In this document: positions 34,304 to 42,532 of the stretch, piece after piece
Layout: every line of letters starts with the position of its first letter
Position numbering within the stretch: position 1 is the stretch's first letter
NCBI GenBank assembly: GCA_937864225.1
Contig: CALMJK010000008.1
Span: forward strand, 30,294-94,293
Length of the DNA: 64,000 nucleotides
Reading direction: 5' to 3'
DNA from: an uncultured bacterium
GTDB taxonomy: Bacteria > Krumholzibacteriota > Krumholzibacteriia > LZORAL124-64-63
Translations under genes and position numbers: made by a program
The notes under the pieces: model-generated
Told to the model about the DNA's origin: nothing
Database searches by the model: none
What the model saw: the letters and a program-made list of their open reading frames with translations, nothing else

Positions 34304-35278
34304 TCAGCGCGGCGCCGTCGCGATCTCGCACCAGTCGCCGATGTTGACAGAACCGATCAAACCGTTCACCACGGCGCGCTCGCCGATCAAGCTTTCGCGC
34401 AGACGACAATCGCGGATCTCCGCGCCAGCGCCCACGACGCAGTCGCTGAGCTCGGAATCGACGATCACGGCGCCCGGCCCTACGGTCACGTATGGCCCGA
34501 GGCGCGACCCCGAGACGCGGGCATCCGGCGCGATCGCGCAGGGCGGCAACGAGCCCTGCGGGGCCCGACCTGGTTCACGATCGAGCAGGACCCGGTTCGT
34601 CGCGAGCCAAGCTTCCGGCTTGCCACAATCGTACCAGTCCGTCACGGGCACGACTCTGAACTCGGTGCCCGCCGCGACCATGAGCTGCAGTGCATCCGTC
34701 AATTGGTACTCATCGCGCGTGCGGATCCCTCCGCCCACGACGCGGTCGAGGGCGGTCCAGAGCGCCGGCGCGTCGTGGAACAGGTAGGCGCCCACCAAAG
34801 CCAGGTTGGAGGGCGGAACGTCCGGTTTCTCCACGAAGCGCAGCACGCGACCCTCCCGCACGTCCGCCACGCCGAACCGCCGCGGGTCCGCGACCTCGCG
34901 CACCGCGACCGCGCTCACCGGCGAGCCGAGCAGAGCCTGATAATCCGCCTTCAGGATGGTGTCGCCCAGGATGCAGAAAAACGGCGCGTGACCGACCGCC
35001 TCGCGCGCCGTCCAGACCGCGTGGCCCAGGCCGAGCCTCTCGCGCTGCTCCACGTAGGCCACGGACAGGTCGGGATAGGCGCCACGGCACCAGGCGCGCA
35101 CGGCGTCGCCCTCGAATCCGACCACGATGACGAAGTCACGCACGCCCGCCGCGCGCAGGTCGTCTATGATATGGCCCAGGATCGGCTTGCCCGCGACCGG
35201 CAAGAGCGCTTTCGGCTTGTTCAGCGTATGAGGCCGCAAGCGCGTGCCGATGCCCGCGGCGGGAATCAGCGCCTTCAC
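34304..35278 (-). CDS. Sugar-phosphate nucleotidyltransferase with a left-handed beta-helix tail
   Basis: A 324-residue NDP-sugar synthase. The N-terminal GxGTRLRPxTxxxPKxLLPV motif reads GIGTRLRPHTLNKPKALLPV, and GVRDFVIVVGFEGDAV follows, as in RmlA/GalU/ManC-type enzymes. The C-terminal 75 residues (VSGSRLGPYVTVGPGAVI and onwards) are hexapeptide repeats of a beta-helix, as in GlmU or long RmlA-like proteins. Its start overlaps the PGI/PMI stop (ATGA), so it likely acts on a sugar phosphate derived from the same pathway, for example glucose or mannose 1-phosphate; no phosphomutase is present. Base and sugar specificity cannot be read. Confidence 0.88.
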   Translation of the reverse strand: MKALIPAAGIGTRLRPHTLNKPKALLPVAGKPILGHIIDDLRAAGVRDFVIVVGFEGDAVRAWCRGAYPDLSVAYVEQRERLGLGHAVWTAREAVGHAPFFCILGDTILKADYQALLGSPVSAVAVREVADPRRFGVADVREGRVLRFVEKPDVPPSNLALVGAYLFHDAPALWTALDRVVGGGIRTRDEYQLTDALQLMVAAGTEFRVVPVTDWYDCGKPEAWLATNRVLLDREPGRAPQGSLPPCAIAPDARVSGSRLGPYVTVGPGAVIVDSELSDCVVGAGAEIRDCRLRESLIGERAVVNGLIGSVNIGDWCEIATAPR

Positions 35279-36351
35279 GATGGCGAGCCCCCCTCACCGT
35301 CGGCGAGCATGGCCTTGAGCGCGTCGATCCGCGCGACGGGCAGCGGATCCACCCCCGCCGCTTGCGCCAGACGGCAGGACAGGTAATCGGCGAACTGCAC
35401 CAGGGACACCATCCGCGCCAGCGCCGTGGTTCCGCGCGGCGCGATCTCGTGAACCGCGTGGAACTCCCCGGCCAGCAGTTTCCGCGTGGCAGCCACGCGG
35501 CGCGCCGTGCGCGGGTGTTCGTCACCGCCGCGCACGATCACCAAACTGAAGTCATCCCGGCGCCGCCGCAGGACCTCCCAGCCCACGATGTCGTTGTGGT
35601 CGAGCTCCGGGAAGGGCACCGTGTAGGCAGGGTGCTTCGCATTCTCGTTGAGCTGGGCCTTGAGGCGCAGCCCGGCTCCGTGCGCTTCGGGCGAGGTCGT
35701 GTAGATGACCGTGAACCGCCCCAGCAGCGCCCGCGCCAGCTCGGCCGGATCGGCGCCGTCCGCGTCGCGCTCGCCGGTCGTCCAACGCGTCGTGCCCTCG
35801 TGCAGCACCTTCACGGCCGCGGCGATCTCGTCGGCGGGCGAGGGAATGGCGCCGGCCCTGTGCAGCAGCCAGAGCAGCGCGCCCAGCGAGTGTCCGAGCG
35901 CCGCCCGCGGGGGCAGCCCGCCCGGGAAGGTGACCAGCGAGATGGGCCGTCTCTCGCCCTGCGCGGCGCCCACCAGGGCCGCGAGCGAACCGCCCGAGGT
36001 GAGCGCAACGGCCGGCAGTCCGCCCTCGATCGCGCCGCGAGCGGCCGAAAGCGTTTCTTCCGTCTCGCCCGAATAGCTGCTGAGCACGATCAGCGTGTCG
36101 GGCCCAAGCCAGCTCGGCAAGCCATAGTCCCGCCAGACCGTGGTTTCCAACCCGCTGGCGGCCAACAGGGGGCGGGCCACGTCCCCCGCCACGGCGGATC
36201 CGCCGAGACCGCACAGCAGCACCCGTCGCGGTCGGCGCGGCGCCTTGGCCACGGCCGCCAGCCCCGGCAGCTGGGCGCTGCTCTCGAGATGGTGCGCCAT
36301 CGCCGCCACGAGGGCGAGCATGCGGCTCGACCCGTCGCCGCCCGGCGTCAT
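35275..36351 (-). CDS. Bifunctional phosphoglucose/phosphomannose isomerase
   Basis: Interconverts glucose 6-phosphate or mannose 6-phosphate with fructose 6-phosphate. It is the SIS-fold PGI/PMI type rather than classical Pgi: CGLGGSAVAGDVARP and SSYSGETEETLSAA hold the phosphate, and ENAKHPAYTVPFPELDHNDIVGWE provides the catalytic glutamate and histidine. At 358 aa it fits the family. The ATG at 36351 overlaps the ptsI stop, so the longer frame upstream is not used. Directly following a mannose-class PTS, it would bring mannose 6-phosphate or glucose 6-phosphate into glycolysis, a convincing metabolic link. Confidence 0.9.
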   Translation of the reverse strand: MTPGGDGSSRMLALVAAMAHHLESSAQLPGLAAVAKAPRRPRRVLLCGLGGSAVAGDVARPLLAASGLETTVWRDYGLPSWLGPDTLIVLSSYSGETEETLSAARGAIEGGLPAVALTSGGSLAALVGAAQGERRPISLVTFPGGLPPRAALGHSLGALLWLLHRAGAIPSPADEIAAAVKVLHEGTTRWTTGERDADGADPAELARALLGRFTVIYTTSPEAHGAGLRLKAQLNENAKHPAYTVPFPELDHNDIVGWEVLRRRRDDFSLVIVRGGDEHPRTARRVAATRKLLAGEFHAVHEIAPRGTTALARMVSLVQFADYLSCRLAQAAGVDPLPVARIDALKAMLADGEGGSPS

Positions 36352-38105
36352 GCGTGATCCTCGCGGTAGTGGCGCAACCTTTTCTTTTGCTCGATGTGGC
36401 CGGCCAGATGGGCGGCCGCTTCGTCCGCCGTGCCCATCGCGGCCAGGCGGCTCACCAACTCGCTCGCCTCGGCCCACGGCGTCCAGCGAATGACCTGCTT
36501 GATCTTCGGCAGAGCCGCGCTGTGCATGCTGATCTCGTCGAAACCGAGGCCGAGCAGCACCTCGGCATAGCGTGTTTCCGATCCCATCTCGCCGCAGAGT
36601 CCGACCGGGATGCCCGCGGCGTGGGCCGCGTCGATCACGCCGCGCAGCGTCCGCAGCACCGCCGGATGCAGCGGCTGGTAGAGATAGGACACGCGGCTAT
36701 TGGTGCGATCCATCGCCAGCGTGTACTGGATCAGATCGTTGGTGCCCACGCTGAAGAACGCGCACTCGCGCGCCAGCAAGTCCGCGATCACCGCCGCGGA
36801 AGGGGTTTCGACCATGATCCCGATCGGCAGTTCGCCGTCGTGCTCGCGCCCCTCGCGCGCCAACTCGTCGCGGCATTCTTCGCAAAGCTCGCGCGCTGCC
36901 CTCAATTCGTCGAGCCCGGTGACCATGGGGAACATCAGCTTGGCCGGGCCGGCGGCGGCGGCCCGGTAGATCGCGCGCACCTGGGCCTTGAAGAGAACCC
37001 GGTTGGCCAAGCAGAACCGGATGCCTCGCCAGCCCAGGAATGGGTTGTATTCGCGCTTGGCGCCCAGGTACCGGGATACCTTGTCCCCTCCGACATCGAG
37101 GGTGCGCAGGATCACGAATCGCCCCGCCATCCGCCGGATCACGTCCGCGTAGGCCGCGACCTGCTCCTCCTCGCTGGGGATGTCGTGGTGTTGGAAGTAG
37201 AGGTACTCCGTGCGCAGCAGCCCGATCCCTTCCGCGCCACGCGCGAGCGCCTCCTCCACCTCCACGGGCAATTCGATGTTGGCCAAGAGCGCCACGCGAC
37301 GGCCGTCGGGCGTGATCGCCGGCGCGTCGCGCAAGCCGGCCAGCCTGAGATCCACGCGGCGCTGCTGCAGCCCCAAGACACGGCACCGCTCGACGGCGGC
37401 CGCGTCGGGTTCGACCGTGATTTCGCCCGACATGCCGTCGACGGCCACGATCTGCCCCTCGTCCAGTCCGGTCGCCGCCCCGCCCAAGCCGACCACGGCC
37501 GGCACGCCGAGCGACCGAGCCAGAATCGCGACGTGGCTGGTCTGCGTCCCATCGTCGGTGACGAAGGCCAGCACGTTGACGCGCCCTATGGCCGCCGTCT
37601 CGGAAGGCGTGAGGTTGGCGGCCGCGACCACGCTCGGCTGCGCAGGACCCGCCACGGCAGGCGATTCCTCGCCCGTCAGCGCGCGCAGGACGCGCTCCTC
37701 GACGTCGCGCAGGTCGTTGACTCGCTCGCGGAACACAGTGTCGCGGGTGTCGCGCAACTGGACGGCGATGTCGGCGCAGGCGCGGCTGAACGCGATCTCG
37801 GCGCCGACGCCCTCGACGCGGATGCGCTCGATGGTGCGGTCCCAGGTCAATTCATCCTCGAGAATGAGCAGATGGCTGTCCAGGATACGGGCCTCTTCCG
37901 GTCCCAGTTCCCGCTCGAGCTTCTCCATCAGTCGGCGGATCTCGGCCCTCGCGCGCGCGACCGCGCGGCGAAACCGGTCGATCTCGGCGTCAATGTCGCC
38001 CGCGGCGATCGCGCGCTGCGGCAACGCGGGGGCGCGCCGGGTCACCCGGAACACCGGACCGACGGCGTAACCAGGCGAGGCGGCAATGCCTTGCAGCGTT
38101 CGCAT
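36348..38105 (-). CDS. ptsI: PTS enzyme I (PEP-protein phosphotransferase)
   Basis: Takes phosphate from PEP onto its histidine (about residue 189, in DDGTQTSHVAILAR) and passes it to HPr. The N-terminal HPr-binding helical domain, swivelling His domain and C-terminal PEP-binding TIM barrel (LLRTEYLY, FFSVGTNDLIQYTLAMDR, GLCGEMG) are all present. At 585 aa it is standard. The ATG at 38105 begins RTLQGIAASPGYAVGPVF, the family N-terminus, five bases after ptsH. With HPr, EIIA-D and HprK beside it, it looks like a transport-competent, regulated PTS rather than the nitrogen PTS; there is no GAF domain. Confidence 0.96.
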   Translation of the reverse strand: MRTLQGIAASPGYAVGPVFRVTRRAPALPQRAIAAGDIDAEIDRFRRAVARARAEIRRLMEKLERELGPEEARILDSHLLILEDELTWDRTIERIRVEGVGAEIAFSRACADIAVQLRDTRDTVFRERVNDLRDVEERVLRALTGEESPAVAGPAQPSVVAAANLTPSETAAIGRVNVLAFVTDDGTQTSHVAILARSLGVPAVVGLGGAATGLDEGQIVAVDGMSGEITVEPDAAAVERCRVLGLQQRRVDLRLAGLRDAPAITPDGRRVALLANIELPVEVEEALARGAEGIGLLRTEYLYFQHHDIPSEEEQVAAYADVIRRMAGRFVILRTLDVGGDKVSRYLGAKREYNPFLGWRGIRFCLANRVLFKAQVRAIYRAAAAGPAKLMFPMVTGLDELRAARELCEECRDELAREGREHDGELPIGIMVETPSAAVIADLLARECAFFSVGTNDLIQYTLAMDRTNSRVSYLYQPLHPAVLRTLRGVIDAAHAAGIPVGLCGEMGSETRYAEVLLGLGFDEISMHSAALPKIKQVIRWTPWAEASELVSRLAAMGTADEAAAHLAGHIEQKKRLRHYREDHA

Positions 38106-38110
38106 GCGAC

Positions 38111-38389
38111 TCAAGCGTCCTGTTCCGGGTGGGCCAGATCGACCGCGATGAGCTGCACCAGCGCCTCGAGGACCTGCGCCTCGTCGGGGCCGTCGGCCTC
38201 GATGTCGACGCTGCTCCCGCACTCTGCGGCGAGACTGGCCAAGCCCATGATGCTCTTGGCGTTGGCCGAACGGCCGTTGAAGCGGATCGTCACTTCCGAA
38301 GCGAACTTCTTGGTCAGCTTGACGATGCGCCCTGCGGCGCGCAGATGGAAACCAACGGGATCGGCAACGGTGGCGGTTGTCTCTTTCAA
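38111..38389 (-). CDS. ptsH: HPr phosphocarrier protein
   Basis: A 92-residue HPr. The phospho-accepting histidine is H15 in VGFHLRAAGRIVKL; the usual phrase is GLHARPA, here FHLRAA, with Arg17 kept. Ser46 in NAKSIMGLASLA is the site that HPr kinase phosphorylates, and hprK is in the same cluster. So this HPr can take phosphate both from enzyme I at His15 and from HprK at Ser46. It lies 54 bases after the EIID gene and five before ptsI. Confidence 0.95.
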   Translation of the reverse strand: MKETTATVADPVGFHLRAAGRIVKLTKKFASEVTIRFNGRSANAKSIMGLASLAAECGSSVDIEADGPDEAQVLEALVQLIAVDLAHPEQDA

Positions 38390-38443
38390 CGAAATCTTCC
38401 CTTTCCTACGCGGCGCCGTGGGGCGCCGCCGCTGGCGGCCAGC

Positions 38444-39229
38444 TTAAAGGGAGGCCAGGATCAAGGCAAGGGGAAGCCCCAGCAGGAAAACCAATTCGCC
38501 CGGCAGGCGCCGGTGCAGCAAATAGCCGCACGCGGCCCCCGCGCCCAGGCTCCAAGCCACGGCAGCGCCGCCGGCTGCCGGAGATTTGGCCAAGGCCACA
38601 AGATAGGCTCCGGCCAGCGTCCCGGCCAGCAACATGCTCGCCCGCTGGCAGCCGCGGATCGCCCGGTGCCAACCGGGTTTGGAGAGCATGTCCACGATGT
38701 CCAGGCCGAGCCGATAGCCCACGGCGAGTCCCCGCCAGCGCAGCCAGAGCTGCCCCAGGGCGAATGCCCCCACCAGGGCGAGGCCGAGCCACGGTCGCCC
38801 CAGCCAGGCCAGTCCGCAGGCCGCCAGCAGCAGGGCTGGCTGCAGGCCCAGCCAGATCAACTGGTCGCCCAGCGAGGCCAGCGCCCGGGCCACGGAGCCG
38901 CGAAAGACGGCGACCTGTCGGTTCAGACGCCCTCCAGCCCGCTCGTTCTCCTCCTCCAGCCGCAGCAAACCTCCGACCACGAAGCCGGCCAAATACGGGT
39001 TGGTGTTGAAGTATTCGTAATGGCGCCGGCAGACACGGCGCACGTTCGGCAGCGGCAGGCGTCGATGCCGCACCCATGGCGCCAGCGCCGCCATCAGTCC
39101 CAGGTTCTGCATCCGTTGCGGATTCCAACTGGCCTGCAGGGCCAGAGACCAGGCCCAGATCTCGGCCATGAGCCAGGCGCTCAGGCGACCAGGCCGGGAA
39201 TCGCTAGCGCTCGTGTCGGCCGCAGGCAT
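38444..39229 (-). CDS. PTS mannose/sorbose-family EIID component
   Basis: One of two membrane subunits of a mannose-class permease. At 261 aa it shows the EIID pattern: an amphipathic N-terminus with QASWNPQRMQNLGLMAALAPW, NTNPYLAGFVVGGLLRLEE, a short charged segment, then DQLIWLGLQPALLLAACGLA and further helices near the C-terminus. It follows EIIC by 12 bases. Substrate is likely a hexose (mannose, glucose or fructose family) but cannot be fixed from sequence. The downstream PGI/PMI favours mannose or glucose. Confidence 0.9.
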   Translation of the reverse strand: MPAADTSASDSRPGRLSAWLMAEIWAWSLALQASWNPQRMQNLGLMAALAPWVRHRRLPLPNVRRVCRRHYEYFNTNPYLAGFVVGGLLRLEEENERAGGRLNRQVAVFRGSVARALASLGDQLIWLGLQPALLLAACGLAWLGRPWLGLALVGAFALGQLWLRWRGLAVGYRLGLDIVDMLSKPGWHRAIRGCQRASMLLAGTLAGAYLVALAKSPAAGGAAVAWSLGAGAACGYLLHRRLPGELVFLLGLPLALILASL

Positions 39230-39241
39230 TGCCGCACCTCC

Positions 39242-40024
39242 CTACCAACGCCAAGCGAGCAGCAAACCGGCGACCAGTCCGCTCGCGATCCAGCGCCAAC
39301 TGTGGCGCCAGCCGAGCAGATCGCCCACGGCCGCCACGGCCATCGGCGGCGCCAGCAAGGGCAAGAGCGCGCAGGCGCGCGTCGCGCGGTCCGGGAGCTG
39401 CTGGTACAGAGGCAGCCAAAAACCGGCCAGCAGCAGCAGCGCGGCGGCCGTCATGACCGCTCCCCGGAGCGCGGTGGTCAGCAGACACCGCATTTGCAGC
39501 CGCGCGAAGCGTTCGACGCGACCATCCCAGAGCGTTCGGTGTCCCTCGAGCATCCAGGCGAAGTGCGTGCCGCGCTCCAGCTGCACGATCTTGTTCCCGG
39601 CGAGGCTGAGCAGGCAGACGCCCAGCAGCAACCAGCCCGTAAGTCCCCGTGCCTCGCCGCCGAGGCCGGCCAGGGCCACGGGCGCGGGACTGGCCAGGAC
39701 GGCGCTGCCGACCCCCGCGATCGTCGCGCTGACCTTCTCCCCCGTGAAAGACTGCCCCACGGGCAGGTTACCCAGGGTGACGAGCTGAAAGGGCAGCCCG
39801 ACGGCGACCCCGGCTTGGGGATCGCCGCACACGAGGCCGGCCAGCAGTCCGGCCGGCAAGGGCTGTCCCAGCCAGGTCTGCCCCCATGCCGTGTCGTCGA
39901 GGGAGAGCAGGGCGCCCAGCGCGACGAGCAGGCCGACGGTCGGCCACGGCATGCCCAGCAGCTGGGTGGCCGGCCCCCCGAGCGCCGCCAGGCCCAGCGC
40001 GCCGACGACGGATGCGGCGTTCAC
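39242..40024 (-). CDS. PTS mannose/sorbose-family EIIC component
   Basis: The sugar-conducting membrane subunit: 260 residues with about eight hydrophobic segments. LVALGALLSLDDTAWGQTWLGQPLPAGLLAGLVCGDP is EIIC-like, and GLPFQLVTLGNLPVGQSFTGEKVSATIAG corresponds to the conserved Gx(Q)xVxxxGxxPxG region. The start overlaps the EIIB stop (ATGA), so EIIB and EIIC are likely made together. Compared with classical members the N-terminus is short, but no key region looks lost. Confidence 0.88.
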   Translation of the reverse strand: MNAASVVGALGLAALGGPATQLLGMPWPTVGLLVALGALLSLDDTAWGQTWLGQPLPAGLLAGLVCGDPQAGVAVGLPFQLVTLGNLPVGQSFTGEKVSATIAGVGSAVLASPAPVALAGLGGEARGLTGWLLLGVCLLSLAGNKIVQLERGTHFAWMLEGHRTLWDGRVERFARLQMRCLLTTALRGAVMTAAALLLLAGFWLPLYQQLPDRATRACALLPLLAPPMAVAAVGDLLGWRHSWRWIASGLVAGLLLAWRW

Positions 40025-40515
40025 AGTCTCTCCTCGAGCGCGACGATCATCGGCAGGTCAATGCCCGTCTCGCGCGCTCCCGGCACCTGCCGGGCGGACA
40101 GGCGCACCCCCTTCGCGAGGAACGAGCGGAAGACATCCAGATCGGTGCGATCGACGTACACGTAGGAGAGCAGTTCCTGCTTGCCCTTGGTCCAGTGCAT
40201 GCCCCCCACGTTCACTTCTTTCAGCGGCAATCCCTGCGCGAAGAGGTAGTACATGTCGGTGGGACTGCCGGCCAGGACGATGACGCGCTCCTGCGGGGGG
40301 AGAGCCGCCAAGACGGCCGCGCTCGCCGCCCCGGAAGCGATGTCGACCGCGATGCGCGGCGGCACGGAGCTGCGGTAGACGCGGGTCTGCCAAGGATCGG
40401 CGGCGATCTCGTCATTGCACAGGACGATCCGGTCGGGCCGCAGCCTCTGGCTCCACCCCACGGTCACTTGGCCGTGGATGAACCGGTCGTCGATCCTGGC
40501 CAGCACGACGCCCAT
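40021..40515 (-). CDS. PTS mannose/sorbose-family EIIB component
   Basis: A 164-residue cytoplasmic EIIB that takes phosphate from EIIA and gives it to the sugar in EIIC/EIID. The active histidine is H14 in RIDDRFIHGQVTVGW, the precise family motif. VLAGSPTDMYYLFAQGLPLKEVNVGGMH is the usual central region. It sits 7 bases after EIIA and overlaps EIIC, so the order A-B-C-D is complete without fusions. Confidence 0.95.
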   Translation of the reverse strand: MGVVLARIDDRFIHGQVTVGWSQRLRPDRIVLCNDEIAADPWQTRVYRSSVPPRIAVDIASGAASAAVLAALPPQERVIVLAGSPTDMYYLFAQGLPLKEVNVGGMHWTKGKQELLSYVYVDRTDLDVFRSFLAKGVRLSARQVPGARETGIDLPMIVALEERL

Positions 40516-40522
40516 GCGCTCG

Positions 40523-40927
40523 TCACTCGCTCCCCGCGGCGCCGAGCTGCGAAATGGCCTGGCGTCCCTTCTCGACGAGCCGTCGCGCCAATTCCGGCAC
40601 GCGCAGCGAATCGCGCCAGGTCAGGAAATCGAGCACCATGGCGAGGTTGACGCCGGTGAGGATGGCGGCGGGGGGGCCGCCCTGCACGGCCAGTTGGGCG
40701 GCGTTGGCGCAGGAGCCGCCGAAATCGTCGATGAACACGATCACGCCGTCGGCGGCGACGTCCGGTCGCGCGGCGATCCAGTCGCGAATGTCTCCGGTGA
40801 CGTCCTTGGCAGACCGCCCGCGGTTGGAGAGGGCGCCCAGGCCGTCGACCGGTCCGAGCACCAGGGTGACGACGCGCACGAGTTCTTCGCCCAGGCCGCC
40901 GTGCGTGACGACGAGACCGCTGATCAC
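40523..40927 (-). CDS. PTS mannose/sorbose-family EIIA component
   Basis: A 134-residue EIIA. The phosphorylated histidine is H9 in LVVTHGGLGEEL, as in ManX. VIVFIDDFGGSCANAA and LTGVNLAMVLDFLTW are further family marks. It lies between hprK (13 bases) and EIIB. In other lineages this EIIA occurs alone next to hprK with a purely regulatory role; here B, C and D follow, so sugar transport is expected. Confidence 0.95.
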   Translation of the reverse strand: MISGLVVTHGGLGEELVRVVTLVLGPVDGLGALSNRGRSAKDVTGDIRDWIAARPDVAADGVIVFIDDFGGSCANAAQLAVQGGPPAAILTGVNLAMVLDFLTWRDSLRVPELARRLVEKGRQAISQLGAAGSE

Positions 40928-40940
40928 GCTCCGACCTCCC

Positions 40941-41909
40941 CTATTCGTTGTCGTGCCTCAGGTATCGTTGCAGGCTGTTGCCTGGTTTCATCGTCTCGAG
41001 GATGCGCCGATTCAAGACCTGCGCGGCATCGTAGCCGTAGACCTTGAGCATGAAGTCGAGCGCGATCACTTCAGCGATCACGGTGATGTTCTTGCCGGGA
41101 AATATCGGCACGACCACGCGCGGAATGGCCACGCCGAGAATATGCGTGTACTGGCGTTCCAGTCCCAAGCGCTCGTAGTCGGCGTTGTCATCCCAGTCTT
41201 GCAGATGGACCTCGACCTCGATCCGCTTCTGCATGCGAATCGCCTTGATGCCGAAGATGGACTGCACGTCGATCACGCCCACGCCGCGGATCTCGATGTT
41301 GTGTTGCAGCACCTCGCGAAAACTGCCGACGATGACGTCATCACCGCGCTTGACGACTTCGACGACGTCGTCCGCGACCAGGCGGTGTCCTCGTTCCACG
41401 AGATCGAGCACGCATTCGCTCTTGCCGATCCCGCTCCGGCCGGTGAAGAGCAGGCCCACGCCGTAGACGTCCGCCAGCGAGCCGTGCACTTCGGTCCGCG
41501 GCGCGCAGGCTTCGTGCAGGTGTTCGGAGAGCTCGTCGATGAGATCGACCGAGGCGAGCGGCGTCCGGAAGACAGGCACACCCTTGTCGCGCGCGAGTTC
41601 GAGCACCCTCTCCGGCACGGGCAAACCGCAGGCCACGAAGATCGCTGGCGCCCCCAGATTCAGCACTCTGCTGAACGCGGCCACCTGGTCGTCCGGACTC
41701 AGGGCGTCCAGATACGCCATCTCCGACTCGCCCATGACCTGCAGTCTGTGCGGCAGGAAATTCCCGGCCCAGCCCATGAGGGCCATGCCGGGGCGGTGGA
41801 CGTCGCGCGCTGGAACCGGCAAATCGCCCGCCGGCATCGGGGTCAAGGAGATCAGGTCCAGAGTCGCCTGCAGGTCGGCGAACAGGCGCTGGACGGTTAC
41901 CTGGCTCAT
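40941..41909 (-). CDS. hprK: HPr kinase/phosphorylase
   Basis: Phosphorylates and dephosphorylates HPr at Ser46. The N-terminal domain (about 1-135) precedes the P-loop GRSGIGKSE (about 156-164). The HprK signature IEIRGVGVIDVQSIFG comes next and EVIALDFMLKVYGYDAA near the C-terminus. At 322 aa it is normal. Its presence with an HPr bearing Ser46 shows dual PTS control, as in Firmicutes and several Gram-negative phyla. rapZ, which often lies between hprK and EIIA in Proteobacteria, is absent. The upstream neighbour is hpf. Confidence 0.96.
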   Translation of the reverse strand: MSQVTVQRLFADLQATLDLISLTPMPAGDLPVPARDVHRPGMALMGWAGNFLPHRLQVMGESEMAYLDALSPDDQVAAFSRVLNLGAPAIFVACGLPVPERVLELARDKGVPVFRTPLASVDLIDELSEHLHEACAPRTEVHGSLADVYGVGLLFTGRSGIGKSECVLDLVERGHRLVADDVVEVVKRGDDVIVGSFREVLQHNIEIRGVGVIDVQSIFGIKAIRMQKRIEVEVHLQDWDDNADYERLGLERQYTHILGVAIPRVVVPIFPGKNITVIAEVIALDFMLKVYGYDAAQVLNRRILETMKPGNSLQRYLRHDNE

Positions 41910-41970
41910 GGCGCGTCCCTCAGCCGCGGGCGTCGACCGTCCCGTGGCGATCGCGACCGGGAAGTCCCGA

Positions 41971-42501
41971 TCAATTTTCGTGCTCCAGCAGACCGATGGC
42001 GCCGTCCTCGCGCCGGTATACCACGGTCACACGCGAATTGGCGCTGTTGCGGAAGACGAGGAACGGCCGGTTGGAAGCCTGCACCGCCTTGATGGCCGCC
42101 TCCACCGGCAGATCCTTGAGGCGAAACCCCTCCTCCTCGATCACCATGCCCTCGGTCTCGACGAGCGCGGCGCTGGCCATCGCCTCGCCCAGGCCGACCT
42201 CGACCCCCTTGTCGCGATTGGCGATGCGATCCTTGTAGCGACGCAGTTGGCGCTCGACGCTCTCGATGGCCTCCCCCGCCGCGAGATCCGGCTCGGAGGC
42301 CGTGGCCTTGCCGTGGAAATCGGAGTTGCGCAGATAGTAGGAGCAGTCGGCCTCGAAGCGCCCGCCCTCCTGCGTGATCGTCAGGCGCACGGACACGGGG
42401 TTGCGCGGGCTGTAGCGCTCCAGCTTGGCGATGTGGCGCTCGACCTTCTCCTTGATCTCATCGTCCAACGTGAAATGACGCGTGTTGAATTCGAGCTGCA
42501 T
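41971..42501 (-). CDS. hpf: Ribosome hibernation promoting factor, long form
   Basis: Binds the 30S subunit in slow-growing cells and pairs ribosomes into inactive 100S dimers. The N-terminal S30AE domain spans 1-100 (MQLEFNTRHFTLDDEIKEKVERHIAKLERY). The C-terminal dimerisation domain (GFRLKDLPVEAAIKAVQASNRPFLVFRNSANSRVTVVYRREDG) identifies the long form, 176 aa. It follows rpoN by 31 bases, the conserved rpoN-hpf order, and is probably controlled with it. The only oddity is the linker, rich in Glu and Ala and without clear structure. Confidence 0.95.
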   Translation of the reverse strand: MQLEFNTRHFTLDDEIKEKVERHIAKLERYSPRNPVSVRLTITQEGGRFEADCSYYLRNSDFHGKATASEPDLAAGEAIESVERQLRRYKDRIANRDKGVEVGLGEAMASAALVETEGMVIEEEGFRLKDLPVEAAIKAVQASNRPFLVFRNSANSRVTVVYRREDGAIGLLEHEN

Positions 42502-42532
42502 CGCTCCCTCCTTGCGGGTACGGGGCGTCCCA

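Noticed and set aside
40928..40940. Expected rapZ gene between hprK and EIIA
   Set aside because: Only 13 bases separate the two genes; no RapZ-like P-loop protein is present nearby.
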